Positions 9,201 through 19,019 are shown, numbered from the stretch's first letter. The stretch: DNA of 64,000 nucleotides from JALHUB01 sp963719465 (GCA_963719465.1 OY970386.1:1736001-1800000); one strand, 5' to 3'. Program-made: numbers and translations. Notes: generated by a model not told the origin, from the sequence alone.

Positions 9201-10363
9201 CGCCGGTTGAGAGCGAGCACGTTCGCCGGGGCCCGCCGGCCCGCGTCGGCGTAGAAGATCGAGCTGGCGAGACGGCCGTAGACCTGGGCGTCGGACTCCG
9301 TCGCGTTGAGCTGGCGGAGGACGATCTGCCGGTGGGTCATCGCCAAATCGAAGACACGGTTGGCCAGGCGGCGGTCGTGGTACTTGCCTGCAAGCGTCAT
9401 GGCCCGCTGGCGCGTCTCGCCGACACCGGTCACTACGTTCACCCACACCGTCTCATCAGGACCCACCGTGACCTGCCGGCGGACCGAGACGATCGGGTCA
9501 AGCACGGCGCCCTGGCTACCCGAAAGGAGCCCGGCGTCTGCCATTGCCTCCGGGTCAGCGAGGGAGCGACCCCGCCCGATGAAGCGCAGCCGGTCCGTCT
9601 CGAAAGACGTCTCGCCGACGGAGGACGCCGCTCGCGTGTCCATCAGATGGACCATCCAGGGCGTCGGCTCGCCGGGTGAGCGAGGTCGCCGCGAGCAAAG
9701 GATTGCGTCGTGCGAGGGTATGATCTCCGTCTGGACGAAGAGGTTGCTGAAGGCCGGGTGGGCGGCGTCGGCGGCCGGCGGCGCCATGACTACTTCGGCG
9801 TAGCTCGTCACCTCGATCGTGCGCCGCGTGCCCGAGCGATTCGTTATCCTGATGCGCCTGATCTCAACGTCGTCCTCCGGCGAGACGGCGATCTCCGTAT
9901 GCGTGTCGATCTCGCCGTCGCGGCGTCGGTACTCGGCGCGAGCCTGGGAGAAGATAGCGTCGTAGGTCTTCGGCTGCCCCAGCGTCGGCTGGTAGGCTGT
10001 GGACCATACCTTGCCGCTCGTCAGGTCGCGGAGGTAGCAGAACGTGCCGTGGCAATCGCGAGTCGCGTCCTCTTGCCAGCGCGTGACCGCAAGGTCGCGC
10101 CAACGGCTATAGCCGCCCCCAGCGTTGGTCACCATAACGTTGTAGGTGCCGTTGGAAAGCAGGTGCACTTCCGGCAAGGCGGAATTGGGGTTGCTGAATA
10201 CTCGGAGGAGCGCCTGGTACTCGCCGGCGCGCTGCCGCAGCCCGGACGTCTCCGGCGGCGTTCGGGTAGAAGGGCGCGACCTTCGGCGCGCGCTCCTGCA
10301 GCAGGCCCTCCGTCGCCCGGAAAATCGGCTCGGCGAGGAAGCGGCGCTGCATCGGCCGCCCAA
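6290..10363 (-). CDS. ndvB: cyclic beta-1,2-glucan synthase, C-terminal half (GH94)
   Basis: Second half of the giant gene that begins at 15185, in a different frame. The first ~35 residues of this ORF are out-of-frame; family sequence starts at about PPETSGLRQRAGEYQ, where the upstream frame loses homology (near 10260). It contains two GT36/GH94 N-terminal beta-sandwich modules and a C-terminal (alpha/alpha)6 phosphorylase-type domain with GSGDWNDGMN near residue 1020, which carries the GH94 catalytic Asp. In NdvB/ChvB proteins this part trims linear beta-1,2-glucan and sets chain length. The two halves total about 2,950 residues, close to rhizobial NdvB. The symbol reflects family and architecture, not proven product. 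Confidence 0.85.
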   Translation of the reverse strand: MGGRCSAASSPSRFSGRRRACCRSARRRSRPSTRTPPETSGLRQRAGEYQALLRVFSNPNSALPEVHLLSNGTYNVMVTNAGGGYSRWRDLAVTRWQEDATRDCHGTFCYLRDLTSGKVWSTAYQPTLGQPKTYDAIFSQARAEYRRRDGEIDTHTEIAVSPEDDVEIRRIRITNRSGTRRTIEVTSYAEVVMAPPAADAAHPAFSNLFVQTEIIPSHDAILCSRRPRSPGEPTPWMVHLMDTRAASSVGETSFETDRLRFIGRGRSLADPEAMADAGLLSGSQGAVLDPIVSVRRQVTVGPDETVWVNVVTGVGETRQRAMTLAGKYHDRRLANRVFDLAMTHRQIVLRQLNATESDAQVYGRLASSIFYADAGRRAPANVLALNRRPQSGLWGFGISGDLPVVLLRIGDRTKIELVRQLVQAHAYWRLTGLAVDLVIWNEEPSGYRQELHEEIMGIVSAGTESHVIDRPGGIFVRHVDQMSEEDRILQQTVARVVIVDSAGTLAEQIERRRRVGQAVPALTPADDVVPERESAIELPSSDLLFSNGLGGFAPDGREYVVTLRPGETTPAPWANVLANPQFGAVITESGGGYTWGENAHELRLTPWYNDPVTDASGEAFYVRDEETGRYWSPTPLPARGATAYTCRHGFGYTVFEHAEDGVVSELAEYVALDASVKLMSLTLRNESGRPRRLSATGYIEWVLGEQRAKSLLHIITEIDPKSGAVFARNPYNGDFPGRVAFFDVDEPHCTVTCDRAEFIGRNGLPGQPSAMKKARLSGQVGAGLDPCAALQVQVDLTDGEEREIVFVLGVGRNEDEARAQVRRFRGLEPAHAALDAVKAHWESVLGAVRIETPEPAVNILANGWLLYQTIACRLWARTGFYQSGGAFGFRDQLQDVMALVHAQPLLAREHLLRCAARQFREGDVQHWWHPPTGRGVRTRCSDDLLWLPLATARYVLATGDTGVLDERVAYIEGRPLNPGEDSYYDLPARSEETGTLYEHCVRAIERGTQLGRHGLPLIGSGDWNDGMNMVGMGGKGESVWLAFFLQHVLTQFAAVARLHGDPAFAERSEPEAAALRQSAELHAWDGDWYLRAFFDGGEPLGSAGSPECRIDSIPQSWSVISGAGDPQRARVAMESVDQLLVRRDNGLIQLLDPPFDTSDLNPGYIKGYPPGVRENGGQYTHAAIWAIMAFAALGDGRRAWELLSLITPFNHTSSPEEVATYRVEPYVVAADVHALPSRTGEGGWTWYTGAAGWMYRLIVESLLGLRLEIDRLSFTPCLPPDWQSFSLSYRYRETTYEIIVRQGAAADGVHIIVDGVQQHEASIRLIDDRQPHTAEVEIGGAGDRSAAITKPPSVSHA

Positions 10364-13300
10364 GAAGCGCGTAGTCGAGAGAGAGGAAGCTCATGCCCTC
10401 GTGGTGCGGCATGAACGACCGCACGAGCGCGAACTCGTCGCCGCGCGGCAGGCGCGAGGTTGTGTAGTCGACCGCTTCGTAGAGGCCGTAGCGACCCTCC
10501 GCGCCGAGGTCAGCGAGCCGCTCAAGATTTGCGCATGCCTCTTTCGGCGCGACCATCAGCGCCATCACGGCCGCGTAGGGCGCGACGACGAGGTCCTCCG
10601 CGAGACCCCGCTTGAAGCCAAGCCCCGGCACGCCGAAGGCGCGATACTGGTAGTTGAGGTGGGCGTCCGTCGCGTTGTAGCCGGACTCCGAGATTCCCCA
10701 CGGGACGCCCCGTTGCGCGCCGTATTCGATCTGACGACGGACAACGGCCCTGTAGGTCCCGTCGAGCACGGTGCCCCTATATGTGGGCATCACGATGAGC
10801 GGCATCAGGTACTCGAACATGGAGCCGCCCCAGGAGAGTAGAGCGGGGTCGGCGCCGGAGGTCGTCACGAGGCGGCCGAGCGCGAACCAGTGATCCTGCG
10901 ACATGTGTCGTTGCGCGATGCTGACGAAGCTGGCGAGCCGCGCCTCTGAGGCCAGCAAGTCATAATAGCTCGGGTCGCGCCGCCGCTCGGTGACGTTGTA
11001 GCCGATGGCGAACAGGTTACGCGAATGGTCCGTCAGGAAGTCGTAGTCCGCGTCGGCAAGCTCGTAGCAGATCCCGCCGAGCCGCTCGATGGCTTCCAAC
11101 CGATCAGTTGCGCGGCCACTGGCCTCGCTCACTGCGGCGCGAAGACGGATCAGCCACTCGCGGGCAGGTGGCGCGCCGTCGACCGTGAGAGCGGCAAGCC
11201 TGGCGTCGAGCGCAGGGATGAGCGTCTCGCTGAAGTCGGCGGTTTCGCCGAGCGTGGGGCTCTCATCGAGGCGGCGGATCGCATCGAGCAGCGCGTCGGG
11301 CACCGCAGCTTCGCCGGCCCCGTGGCCGTCTAAAAGGACGTTGGGCGGAGCAGGCAGCGCCGCCCACGGCGCCAGATTGTCAACGTCGCCGAGCCAGTCC
11401 TCGCACTGATCTTTGAACGAGCGAGCCCACCACTCCGTCTCGGCATCGGGCTCGGGGCCCAGGTCGCCCGCGATGCGCCCAGCTGCCGCCATCAACTGAT
11501 CGAGAAGTGAGCGGCCGGCGCGGAGACCAGCGGGAGGGCTGGCCGGCGCGTCGATCAACCCGGCGATCTGGTCGAGCATTCCGGTGAGGCCGCTGTCACT
11601 GTCTGCCGTCTCGGTCGAGCGGGCGGCCCGAGCGGCGCCGGCAAGGAGAGCGACGATGTCGCGGAGGCCGCCGAAAACCTGAGGTGGGAGAACCAGGCCA
11701 TCCGCCAACTCGTGCAGGCCTGGCCTCAGCGTGAGCAGGTGGGCAGCCAGGTTCCCGCTGTCAACGGTGGAAATATAAAGCGGCGAGAGCGGCCGCAGCG
11801 TGTTCGTGTCGTACCAGTTGTAGAAGTGGCCGCGGTCCCGCTCCATCCCCGCCATCGTCTGAAGCGCGCGCGTCGTCCGCTCTATCAGGCGGCGGGCGGA
11901 GATGTAGCCGAAGTCATACGCAGCCAGGTTGGATAGGAGTGAGAGTCCCATGTTCGTGGGCGAGGTCCGGTGGGCTATAGCCTCGATGGGCGCTTCCTCA
12001 TAGCTGTCGGGCGGCAGCCAGTTGTCTTCAGGCCCTACGAACGTCTCGAAGAAGCGCCATGTCTCTCGCGCCAGCCTGCGCAGGAACTTCGTTTGCTCGG
12101 GCGAGAGGTGGGGCTCACGCCGCTCGATTGGCCGGCTTACCCACCAGGCAATGACCGGCGAGGCGACCCAAGCGGCGAGAAACGGCCCCGCGGGCAGGAG
12201 CGCGGTGGGCCGCTGCACCGAGAGGTAGCCCGTTACCGCAATTGCAATAGCCGGCGCCGCCCACATCACTCGGAAGAACTCGACCAGCCGCTTGCTGGCA
12301 CTCCGCTTCGCGTCGCTTGACGTTGTCCACTCAAGGAGCCCACGTCGCGTGATGAGCATCCGCCACCACGTCTTGAGCACGGCGTCCAGGCTGAAGACTG
12401 CTTCGTAGGGCAGGACCGCCAGGCCGAACGCGCTCTGGGCCATTCGCCTGGCGCCTGACGCGGCGACGGCCCTGAGGTGTAAGCGTATCGGCAGACCCGT
12501 TGGCTTGGAAGCGATGTCGCCAAGGAAGGCCAGAAGCGGACCGAGAAGGACGATGCCGGCGACAACGCATGTCCAGAACCACGCCGGCCTTAGAGTTGTC
12601 CACCCAAGGAGCAGGAGGAGCACGAGTGCACCGGGCACAAGGCTCCGTCGCAAATTGTCGAAGATCTTCCAGCGCGAGAGCGCCGAGAGCGGGTTGCGCA
12701 CCGAATGGCCGCTGGCGTCGGGCGCAAACGGCAGCAGCCAACGGGCGATCTGCCAGTCACCGCGGATCCAGCGGCGGCGGCGAGTCGCATCAGTACTGAA
12801 GCGGGTCGGGTAACTCTCCTGGAGCTGAACGTCAGTGACAAGCGCGGACCGCGCATAGCAGCCTTCCAGCAGGTCGTGGCTGAGGATCAGGTTCTCCGGG
12901 AAGCGGCCGCCGAGCACCCGCTCGAAGGCGTCCACGTCGTAGATTCCCTTGCCGGTGAAAGACCCCTCACGGAAGACGTCCTGGTAAACGTCGGACACGG
13001 CGCGTGTATAGGGGTCGATGCCGGGCTCACCGCCGAACAGACGGGCGAACCGTGAGCGGCTGACGTTAGCCATCGCCGCCGATAGGCGCGGTTGCAGGAT
13101 GCCGTAGCCTTCGCAGATGCGGCCCTTCGCCTCGTCGTAACGCGGTCGGTTGAGAGGGTGGCTGAGCGTGCCGACGAGCAGACGGGCGGCGTCGCGAGGG
13201 AGCTCGGTGTCGGCGTCGAGCGTGATCACGTATTTGACGGTCGGCAGCACCGACCGCTCGCCGACGATCAGCGAGAATCGGCCGTCCTCCGCACCACGCA

Positions 13301-15185
13301 GGAGGGCATTGAGGTCGCTTAGCTTCCCGCGTTTGCGTTCGTGGCCCATCCAGACGCGCTCTCGATTGTTCCAGCAGCGCGGTCGATGGAAGAGAAAGAA
13401 GGCATCGTCGCGGTCGTCCCGGTACTTGCGGTTGAGCGCCTCGATCCCCTCGCGCGCTAGACGGAGCAGTTCCTCTTCTTCCGGCATCACTTCCGCTGTC
13501 GCGTCGCGGAAGTCCGTCAGCAGTCCGAAGTAGAGGTTATGGTCGTGGTTCGCCAGGAAGCGTACCTCCAGCGCCCCAAGCAAATCGTCAAGTTCCTCTG
13601 GTTCGGGGACGAACGTGGGCACGACGACGAGCGTGCGCAAGTCGGAAGGTATTCCCTCGGAGAAGTCAAGCCGCGGTAGGGTATCGGGCTTTACGAAGAG
13701 GGTTGCCAGCCAGTTCACGACCACGACGCCGAGCGAACTGGCGCAAATAAGGACGAGTGCCCCGAGAGGCAGCAGCCCCCAGCCTCGGGTTCCGAAGGCG
13801 ATAGCCTGCACGAGCACCGCGAACGTCACAGTCGCGGCGATCAGCCAGATCGAGCCGAAGTACAGGAGTAGGGGCATGCGCCCAGCTGCTCCACGGAGTC
13901 GCTCGAAAGGCGAAAGGTGGATCTGAGCTGCGCGCTCGAAAAGTGGCACGCCGCGGTCGATCAGATAGTAGCCGACGTGCGCCGTCCGGTCGTGTGAGCC
14001 GACTTGCGTCTGTGCGGCCACGGCCAGGTCCACCGCTCTCTGCGCCACTTCCAGCTCCGAAAGGCCGCCTCGGCGGGCTGCACGTTCGACGACGTGCCGG
14101 TAGCGGTCGCGCGTGGCGAAGTCCATCTGGCTGTAGACGCCGGCCGGGTCCTCGCGGAGCGTGTCCTCAACGACGCTCATCGTCTCGATGAACTCACGCC
14201 AGTCGGTGGCGTCGAGAAAGCGGAGGCTACCGATGCTGTTGCTTATCGAAACCTGGTCCTCCGCCTGCTGCTGGCCCTCGAGCTGGATCAGCCGCTCGAT
14301 CGTCAGGCTCATCTCGGTGAGCCGCTGCTCCAGCCAGGTAAGTGGCATCGCCTGCGCGGGGCCCTGGCCCTGGAGGCGGCGGGCGAGTTCAGCTACGAAG
14401 GCACTGGACATCTGCGGCCGGGACCGCGCCATGTCCGCCAGGGTGAGGATCAGGCTCGTCGGCTCTTTCCCCGCCATCTCGATCATCCGGTCGGCCCAAT
14501 GGCTCGCCTGGGCTCGCGCGAGTCGGTCGGCAGCGATGCGAGCCGCGACACGGCGGAGGTTGTTGATCAGTGCCAGGCGCAGCATGATCGGAATCGCCCA
14601 GAGCTCGCCCAACTTCAGCGGCCTGACGGCCTGGTAGGCGGAGACGAAGGCGCTCAGGCTGCCCGCATCGACGCGGCCATCTCCGTGGGAAACGAGCTCC
14701 AGGGCGATGGCATAGACGACGGGGTAGCCGGCTGAGGTGCCGCCAACCAGGCGAGGGAGCTCCTGACTATACCCCTTGGGCAGATGGCCCCGCGCCGCCC
14801 GTATCTGCTCCTCGATGAGGTAGAAGTTGTCGCGCAGCCACTCGGCGGCCGGAGCGACACGAACCTGATCTTCCCCCTCGTTCGTTATGAGCCGGTAGGC
14901 ATTGAGGAGGACACGCTCGTTCTCATTGAGCTGTGGGAGCAGAAGATCCGGTCCCCGCTTCTCCTCCACGGCGTGCCTCGCCGCAAGCTCCTTCGCGTGG
15001 CCCTTGAGTTGTTCGAGGCTGAGCAACTCGGCGCGCAGCGGCGGCAGGTCGTCGCCGCCCCGTGCCGGCTCGACTCCCCGCCTGTGGTGGCGACCCCAGA
15101 TGGCGCGGATGGCGCTGCGAAAACTTCTCCTGCCGTTGTTCAAGTCACTCTGTCCTCTCTGACTTCGGCGAACATGCAACTGCAA
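10107..15185 (-). CDS. ndvB: cyclic beta-1,2-glucan synthase, N-terminal half (GT84 plus glycoamylase-like)
   Basis: A 1,692-residue ORF with the N-terminal architecture of NdvB/ChvB membrane synthases. A soluble N-terminal region is followed by membrane segments, a GT84 catalytic region with LDADTELP near residue 655 and a QxxRW-like RRRRWIRGDW near 803, further membrane helices, then a glycoamylase-like domain with GISESGYNATDAHLNY near 1505. The last ~50 residues are out-of-frame; the protein should continue into the 6290-10363 ORF. Role in the family: UDP-glucose-dependent synthesis of cyclic beta-1,2-glucan at the inner membrane. No export gene (ndvA-like) is adjacent. It lies between repeats R1 and R2. 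Confidence 0.87.
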   Translation of the reverse strand: MQLHVRRSQRGQSDLNNGRRSFRSAIRAIWGRHHRRGVEPARGGDDLPPLRAELLSLEQLKGHAKELAARHAVEEKRGPDLLLPQLNENERVLLNAYRLITNEGEDQVRVAPAAEWLRDNFYLIEEQIRAARGHLPKGYSQELPRLVGGTSAGYPVVYAIALELVSHGDGRVDAGSLSAFVSAYQAVRPLKLGELWAIPIMLRLALINNLRRVAARIAADRLARAQASHWADRMIEMAGKEPTSLILTLADMARSRPQMSSAFVAELARRLQGQGPAQAMPLTWLEQRLTEMSLTIERLIQLEGQQQAEDQVSISNSIGSLRFLDATDWREFIETMSVVEDTLREDPAGVYSQMDFATRDRYRHVVERAARRGGLSELEVAQRAVDLAVAAQTQVGSHDRTAHVGYYLIDRGVPLFERAAQIHLSPFERLRGAAGRMPLLLYFGSIWLIAATVTFAVLVQAIAFGTRGWGLLPLGALVLICASSLGVVVVNWLATLFVKPDTLPRLDFSEGIPSDLRTLVVVPTFVPEPEELDDLLGALEVRFLANHDHNLYFGLLTDFRDATAEVMPEEEELLRLAREGIEALNRKYRDDRDDAFFLFHRPRCWNNRERVWMGHERKRGKLSDLNALLRGAEDGRFSLIVGERSVLPTVKYVITLDADTELPRDAARLLVGTLSHPLNRPRYDEAKGRICEGYGILQPRLSAAMANVSRSRFARLFGGEPGIDPYTRAVSDVYQDVFREGSFTGKGIYDVDAFERVLGGRFPENLILSHDLLEGCYARSALVTDVQLQESYPTRFSTDATRRRRWIRGDWQIARWLLPFAPDASGHSVRNPLSALSRWKIFDNLRRSLVPGALVLLLLLGWTTLRPAWFWTCVVAGIVLLGPLLAFLGDIASKPTGLPIRLHLRAVAASGARRMAQSAFGLAVLPYEAVFSLDAVLKTWWRMLITRRGLLEWTTSSDAKRSASKRLVEFFRVMWAAPAIAIAVTGYLSVQRPTALLPAGPFLAAWVASPVIAWWVSRPIERREPHLSPEQTKFLRRLARETWRFFETFVGPEDNWLPPDSYEEAPIEAIAHRTSPTNMGLSLLSNLAAYDFGYISARRLIERTTRALQTMAGMERDRGHFYNWYDTNTLRPLSPLYISTVDSGNLAAHLLTLRPGLHELADGLVLPPQVFGGLRDIVALLAGAARAARSTETADSDSGLTGMLDQIAGLIDAPASPPAGLRAGRSLLDQLMAAAGRIAGDLGPEPDAETEWWARSFKDQCEDWLGDVDNLAPWAALPAPPNVLLDGHGAGEAAVPDALLDAIRRLDESPTLGETADFSETLIPALDARLAALTVDGAPPAREWLIRLRAAVSEASGRATDRLEAIERLGGICYELADADYDFLTDHSRNLFAIGYNVTERRRDPSYYDLLASEARLASFVSIAQRHMSQDHWFALGRLVTTSGADPALLSWGGSMFEYLMPLIVMPTYRGTVLDGTYRAVVRRQIEYGAQRGVPWGISESGYNATDAHLNYQYRAFGVPGLGFKRGLAEDLVVAPYAAVMALMVAPKEACANLERLADLGAEGRYGLYEAVDYTTSRLPRGDEFALVRSFMPHHEGMSFLSLDYALLGRPMQRRFLAEPIFRATEGLLQERAPKVAPFYPNAAGDVRAAAARRRVPGAPPSIQQPQFRLAGSAPAFQRHLQRYGDQRWGRL

Positions 15186-15485
15186 TAATGAAGTGCAGTC
15201 AGTTGAGCCGCAAGACGCGACGGCTTTCCGCCGGGTCTTCTCGGCGTCTGGATCGCTTGGCCAAGGCGGTTAGGCGGCGAACGTAAAACCCCAGATTACT
15301 CAGCGAGGTTCGATTGTAGTCTGGAGGGCTTGACGGACGACCTTGGAGGTCCTAGGATGCGGCGTGTCAGGCCGGTTTCAAGTGTTTTTCGCAACACCCA
15401 GATGCCGTCGTCTGACAAGCCAGGTGGGGGCCGAAAGGCTCCCGCTTGGCATCTGCCATGAGAAGACTCAGCCTGGAGCTTTGGC
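15186..15485. other. intergenic region, no gene seen
   Basis: Separates the glucan synthase start from the end of the acyl-CoA synthetase-GNAT gene. It must hold the synthase promoter, but I see no convincing -35/-10 pair, RNA gene or repeat. Confidence 0.5.
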
Positions 15486-16184
15486 CTAGGAATCCTTGCC
15501 CCGACCTGCCAGCTTGAGTTCCACCTCAACTTCCCCCGACCCGTACTTGGTCTCGAACCCGAGAGCCCGACAGAGACCCATCATCTTCGTGTTCTCAGGC
15601 AGGACGATTCCGTAGATGGCCTCCAGGCCTTTTTCCTCGCCTATGCCAATCAGCATGTCCACCAACTTGATACCAAGGCCCTTGCCGGCAAAGTCGTCGG
15701 CCACCACTACGGCAAACTCGGCTCGTTTGTCACCGGGCTCTGCTATCAGCCTGCTGACCCCTATGCTTCGCTTCTGGCCGTCCACTGTTAGCTCGGCTAT
15801 TATCGCCATCTCGCGGTCATAGTCTATATTGCAGTACCCCATCAGCATCTCGTGAGTGATGTTTCTCATCACCTGAAAGAACCTGAACCGGCTTGTTTCG
15901 TCGGAGAGGCCCCCGATCAGCTCCGCCTCCAAAGGTTCGTCCTCTGGGCGTATGGGCCTAAGGAGAACCTCGGTCCCATCTTTCAGTTTCCAGGGCATCA
16001 TGTACCTGACGGGATAGGGCATTATCACAAGATGGCGGTAGGGGTCCTTGGAGTCCAGTTCTCGGGGGTCCAGGACTATCCTTGAGTCGAGGGCGTAGAC
16101 CCCTTGCCCGCAGACTGCCAGCGGGTTTATGTCAATCTCGGCTATCTCGGGGAAATCGACGACCAAGTTCGAGAACTTGGCCAC
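15486..16184 (-). CDS. GNAT acetyltransferase domain, C-terminal half of the acyl-CoA synthetase gene
   Basis: The first ~45 residues (VVDFPEIAEIDINPLAV) are the end of an ATP-grasp acyl-CoA synthetase subunit. A GNAT domain follows, with VLLRPIRPEDEP and the acetyl-CoA-binding VVVADDFAGKGLGIKLVDML. In the family this is one ~900-residue polypeptide (ADP-forming synthetase plus GNAT, as in Pat/YfiQ lysine acetyltransferases). A single-base shift near 16210 puts it in another frame than 16132-18174. If translated alone it would lack most of the ligase. Ends with lone AGN-rich residues and no obvious terminator. Confidence 0.8.
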   Translation of the reverse strand: MAKFSNLVVDFPEIAEIDINPLAVCGQGVYALDSRIVLDPRELDSKDPYRHLVIMPYPVRYMMPWKLKDGTEVLLRPIRPEDEPLEAELIGGLSDETSRFRFFQVMRNITHEMLMGYCNIDYDREMAIIAELTVDGQKRSIGVSRLIAEPGDKRAEFAVVVADDFAGKGLGIKLVDMLIGIGEEKGLEAIYGIVLPENTKMMGLCRALGFETKYGSGEVEVELKLAGRGKDS

Positions 16185-18174
16185 GATTCTCTTCGAGAAG
16201 TCTGAGGTTGGCCGGAGGCCTGTTACGAAGGCCGCTCTTGAGAATCTCCCCTATCTTGGTTTCCTCCATCAGCCTCCGGGCCAGCGTCTGGTCGAGAGGA
16301 GGGAGCCCCATCGAGAAGTCCCGATATGCCTCGACGCTTGTCCCGCCTGCTCCGAACAATATCACCGAGCCGAAGTCCTCGTCCTTTTTCGATCCGAGAA
16401 TCAGTTCGTAATTGACGTCTTCAATCATTTTCTGGACGTAGACGCCTTCAATCTGCGCCTGCGGCGATGTCTCACGGACCCGATCGAGGAGTTTGGCGAA
16501 GGCTTCTTTCAGTTCGGCCTCGGACCTCACCCCAGTGATGACTCCGCCGGCATCGACTTTGTGAACGATGTCCGGCGAGATTACCTTTAGAGCGACGGGG
16601 TACCCTACCGAGACGGCCGCGGTCGTCGCCTGGTCGACACTCGTACAGAGAACCCCTTTTGCCCTTGGTATCCCGTAAGCATCGAGGAACCTGTCAGCTT
16701 TGTCTTCGGTCAGGAAGATTCGCCCCTCTTGCAGAGCGCGCTGTGCAAGGAGCCGGACGTGACTGGAAGGAGGAGAGAGCCCCACTGAGAGTTCCTCGGG
16801 AGTTTCATAGAGGAGGTCGAGATTGCGTTTGTACTTCCACATGTACATGTAGGTCGCTATTGCGGTCTCTGGGGACGTGTACGTGGGTATGTTCTTGCTG
16901 TGGAACACCTCCCGGCCGGCCCTAACCTCATGCTCACCCATCCAAACGGTCAGGATGGGCTTGATTCGCTTCTCCGCCACGGCGACGACACGTTCCGCCA
17001 GTTCGGTCGGCGTGGCCGCACCCTGCGGTGTATAGACGACGACTATGCCGTCAACGCCGGGATCGGCCAGGCACATGGTGATCGCCTTCGCGAATCGGTC
17101 AACGCCGGCATCTCCCAGCACATCGACTGGGTTCGCGTGGCTCCAGTAGCTGGGGAGAGAAGAGTCAAGATCGGCAATCGTCCCCTCGGAAAGTTGGGCG
17201 AGTTCGCAGCCCCGTCCCACTACGGCGTCGGCGGCTATTACTCCGGGACCTCCAGCGTTGGTGATTATCGCGATTCTCGGCCCGGCGGGAAGAAACTTGG
17301 AGTCCAGGACGCTAGCACAGTTGAAGAGATCCATGATTTCGTCCACCCGGACTATTCCGGCTCTTCTAAAGGCAGCGCTGTACACCTCATAGCTGCCGAC
17401 CATCGATCCGGTGTGAGACATGGCCGCCCTGGCGCCCTCAGCGTACTTTCCCGGCTTTATCACGACTATCGGCTTGTTTCTGGCGAATGCCCTGGCCGCG
17501 CGCATGAAACTCCTCGCGTCCCCTACGCTCTCCATGTAGACGATTATGCTCCGGGTAAAGGGGTCGTCGCCGAGGAAGTCGATCAGGTCTCCGAAGTCAA
17601 CGTCCAGCATGGAGCCGACGGACACGAATGCACTGAACCCGACGTTCGAGCTGACAGCCCAATCGAGGATTGCTGATCCGAGCGCCCCGCTCTGGGAAAT
17701 GAAGGCCGTTCGTCCCGGCTCAGGGTTCTGTCTCAGGAACGTCGCGTTCAGGTTTGCGTGAGGTCTGATGATTCCGAGGCAGTTGGGACCAAGGATCCGC
17801 ATCCCGTACTTCGCCCTGACGGCGGCTATCTCGTCCTCGATCTTCTTCCCGGCCGGCCCTGCCTCCCTGAATCCGGCCGATATGATGACCACTCCTCCGA
17901 CCCCTGCTTGTCCGCACTCCTCCACCATATGCGGGACTGTCTTGGCAGGAGTGGCGACGATCGCCATGTCCACATGCTCGGGAATGTCGCCTACGCTGGC
18001 ATAGCATTTTTCACCCATCACGCTCTCGCGCTTAGGGTTCACAAGGAAGGTTTTCCTTTCACTCTTCCCGAGCAGGAGATTTGTCACAAGAGTTTGACCG
18101 ACTGAGCCTTCCCGGTCGGTGGCCCCTATCAGGGCAATTGATTTGGGGTTTAGCAGTGACTCCAGGTCGCGCAA
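16132..18174 (-). CDS. ADP-forming acyl-CoA synthetase (acetate-CoA ligase-like), N-terminal part
   Basis: A 680-residue ORF of the NDP-forming acyl-CoA synthetase family, which makes acyl-CoA from acid, CoA and ATP. CoA-binding Rossmann domain at the N-terminus (NPKSIALIGATDREGSVG), succinyl-CoA-ligase-like flavodoxin domains with the phospho-His candidate in AMSHTGSMVGS near 257, and an ATP-grasp domain from about 480 (ILGSKKDEDFGSVILFGAGG). The final ~20 residues are out-of-frame; an indel near 16210 separates the end of the ATP-grasp domain and the GNAT domain. In Pat-type fusions the ligase half is often only a regulatory sensor; the His is present here, so activity is possible. Confidence 0.87.
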   Translation of the reverse strand: MRDLESLLNPKSIALIGATDREGSVGQTLVTNLLLGKSERKTFLVNPKRESVMGEKCYASVGDIPEHVDMAIVATPAKTVPHMVEECGQAGVGGVVIISAGFREAGPAGKKIEDEIAAVRAKYGMRILGPNCLGIIRPHANLNATFLRQNPEPGRTAFISQSGALGSAILDWAVSSNVGFSAFVSVGSMLDVDFGDLIDFLGDDPFTRSIIVYMESVGDARSFMRAARAFARNKPIVVIKPGKYAEGARAAMSHTGSMVGSYEVYSAAFRRAGIVRVDEIMDLFNCASVLDSKFLPAGPRIAIITNAGGPGVIAADAVVGRGCELAQLSEGTIADLDSSLPSYWSHANPVDVLGDAGVDRFAKAITMCLADPGVDGIVVVYTPQGAATPTELAERVVAVAEKRIKPILTVWMGEHEVRAGREVFHSKNIPTYTSPETAIATYMYMWKYKRNLDLLYETPEELSVGLSPPSSHVRLLAQRALQEGRIFLTEDKADRFLDAYGIPRAKGVLCTSVDQATTAAVSVGYPVALKVISPDIVHKVDAGGVITGVRSEAELKEAFAKLLDRVRETSPQAQIEGVYVQKMIEDVNYELILGSKKDEDFGSVILFGAGGTSVEAYRDFSMGLPPLDQTLARRLMEETKIGEILKSGLRNRPPANLRLLEENRGQVLELGRRFPRDSRD

Positions 18175-19019
18175 AAGAAACCTCAGTAGACAGCTAAGAG
18201 CGTTGCGTTTGTCGGAGCCCTCATCAGGGCTCGTGTGCTTCCACGTTCATTCCGACGCCAAGCAGGGTCGCGGCGTTGGTTGTCGCCGTCGCGCGCCGTA
18301 TCGGCTCAGTATTATAGTACGTGCGGTGATTGTTGTCGCCGGTCGCGGGCGGCGGCGACGGCCGTCCAGGCGGCTCAAGTAAGGAGTTGAGACATCAACG
18401 GAGCGGCAAGCGCGATACAGCCCCTCGGCAGCACAGGAGGCGTTGCCCGTGGGACAGACCGAACCGTTCTACCTGCCCCGGGATGCCTCGAGGCCTCCCG
18501 CTACTGTCGCAGCGACCGCCGACTCCGCCACCACCCACTCAGCCAGCGCCGCGGGAGCAGCCACCACCTCCAACTCAGCCGCCACCACCAACGCAGCCAC
18601 CACCACAGGAGCAGCCATCACCGCCAACGCAACCGCCACCGCTGGAGCAGCCGCCACCAGCAACTAGTACTTTGATGCGTGGCTGAGGCCGGACAGCCTG
18701 GCGAAGCCGGCCGAGGCCTGTTTTCCCTGTCTGTCTGGCTGCCACAATAACGCTCGTCCAGCTAGAGAGTAATAGAGTTAAATGACGACCGTTGAGGGTA
18801 CCGCATCAACTATTCCAGAATCCTTCTCCAGGCCCAGAGTCGGAATCTGAGATCACCGCAGGACTGTGATACCGTTTATGGGGGCAGGTCAGCCGCTGCG
18901 AGCCTTCGGTAGCGCTTGGCTATTCTGTGGCATTCGAAGTCCGGAACAGCACTCAGCACAGCGCCCTAGGATAATGTCGCCGCGTGCCTCCTTCACCTAA
19001 GCCGCGTAGAATATCAGAT
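18175..19019. other. non-coding region with a CCA/CAG-rich low-complexity tract
   Basis: Between the synthetase start and repeat R2. From about 18515 to 18662 the sequence is an imperfect CCACCA/GCAGCC-rich tandem tract that would read as Pro/Thr/Gln repeats in one frame and as Ala/Thr or Val/Ala repeats in others. No frame has an RBS, domain or homologous N-terminus, so I call no gene. The rest shows nothing recognisable. Confidence 0.5.

Noticed and set aside
8564..9679. Long plus-strand ORF opposite the glucan synthase
   Set aside because: Shadow of a high-GC gene: Arg/Asp/Val-rich, no RBS, and the minus-strand frame is clearly homologous to GH94 proteins.
18330..18686. Proline-rich 118-aa protein
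   Set aside because: Low-complexity CCA/CAG tract open in several frames, no RBS and Arg-rich N-terminus; best treated as repeat DNA.
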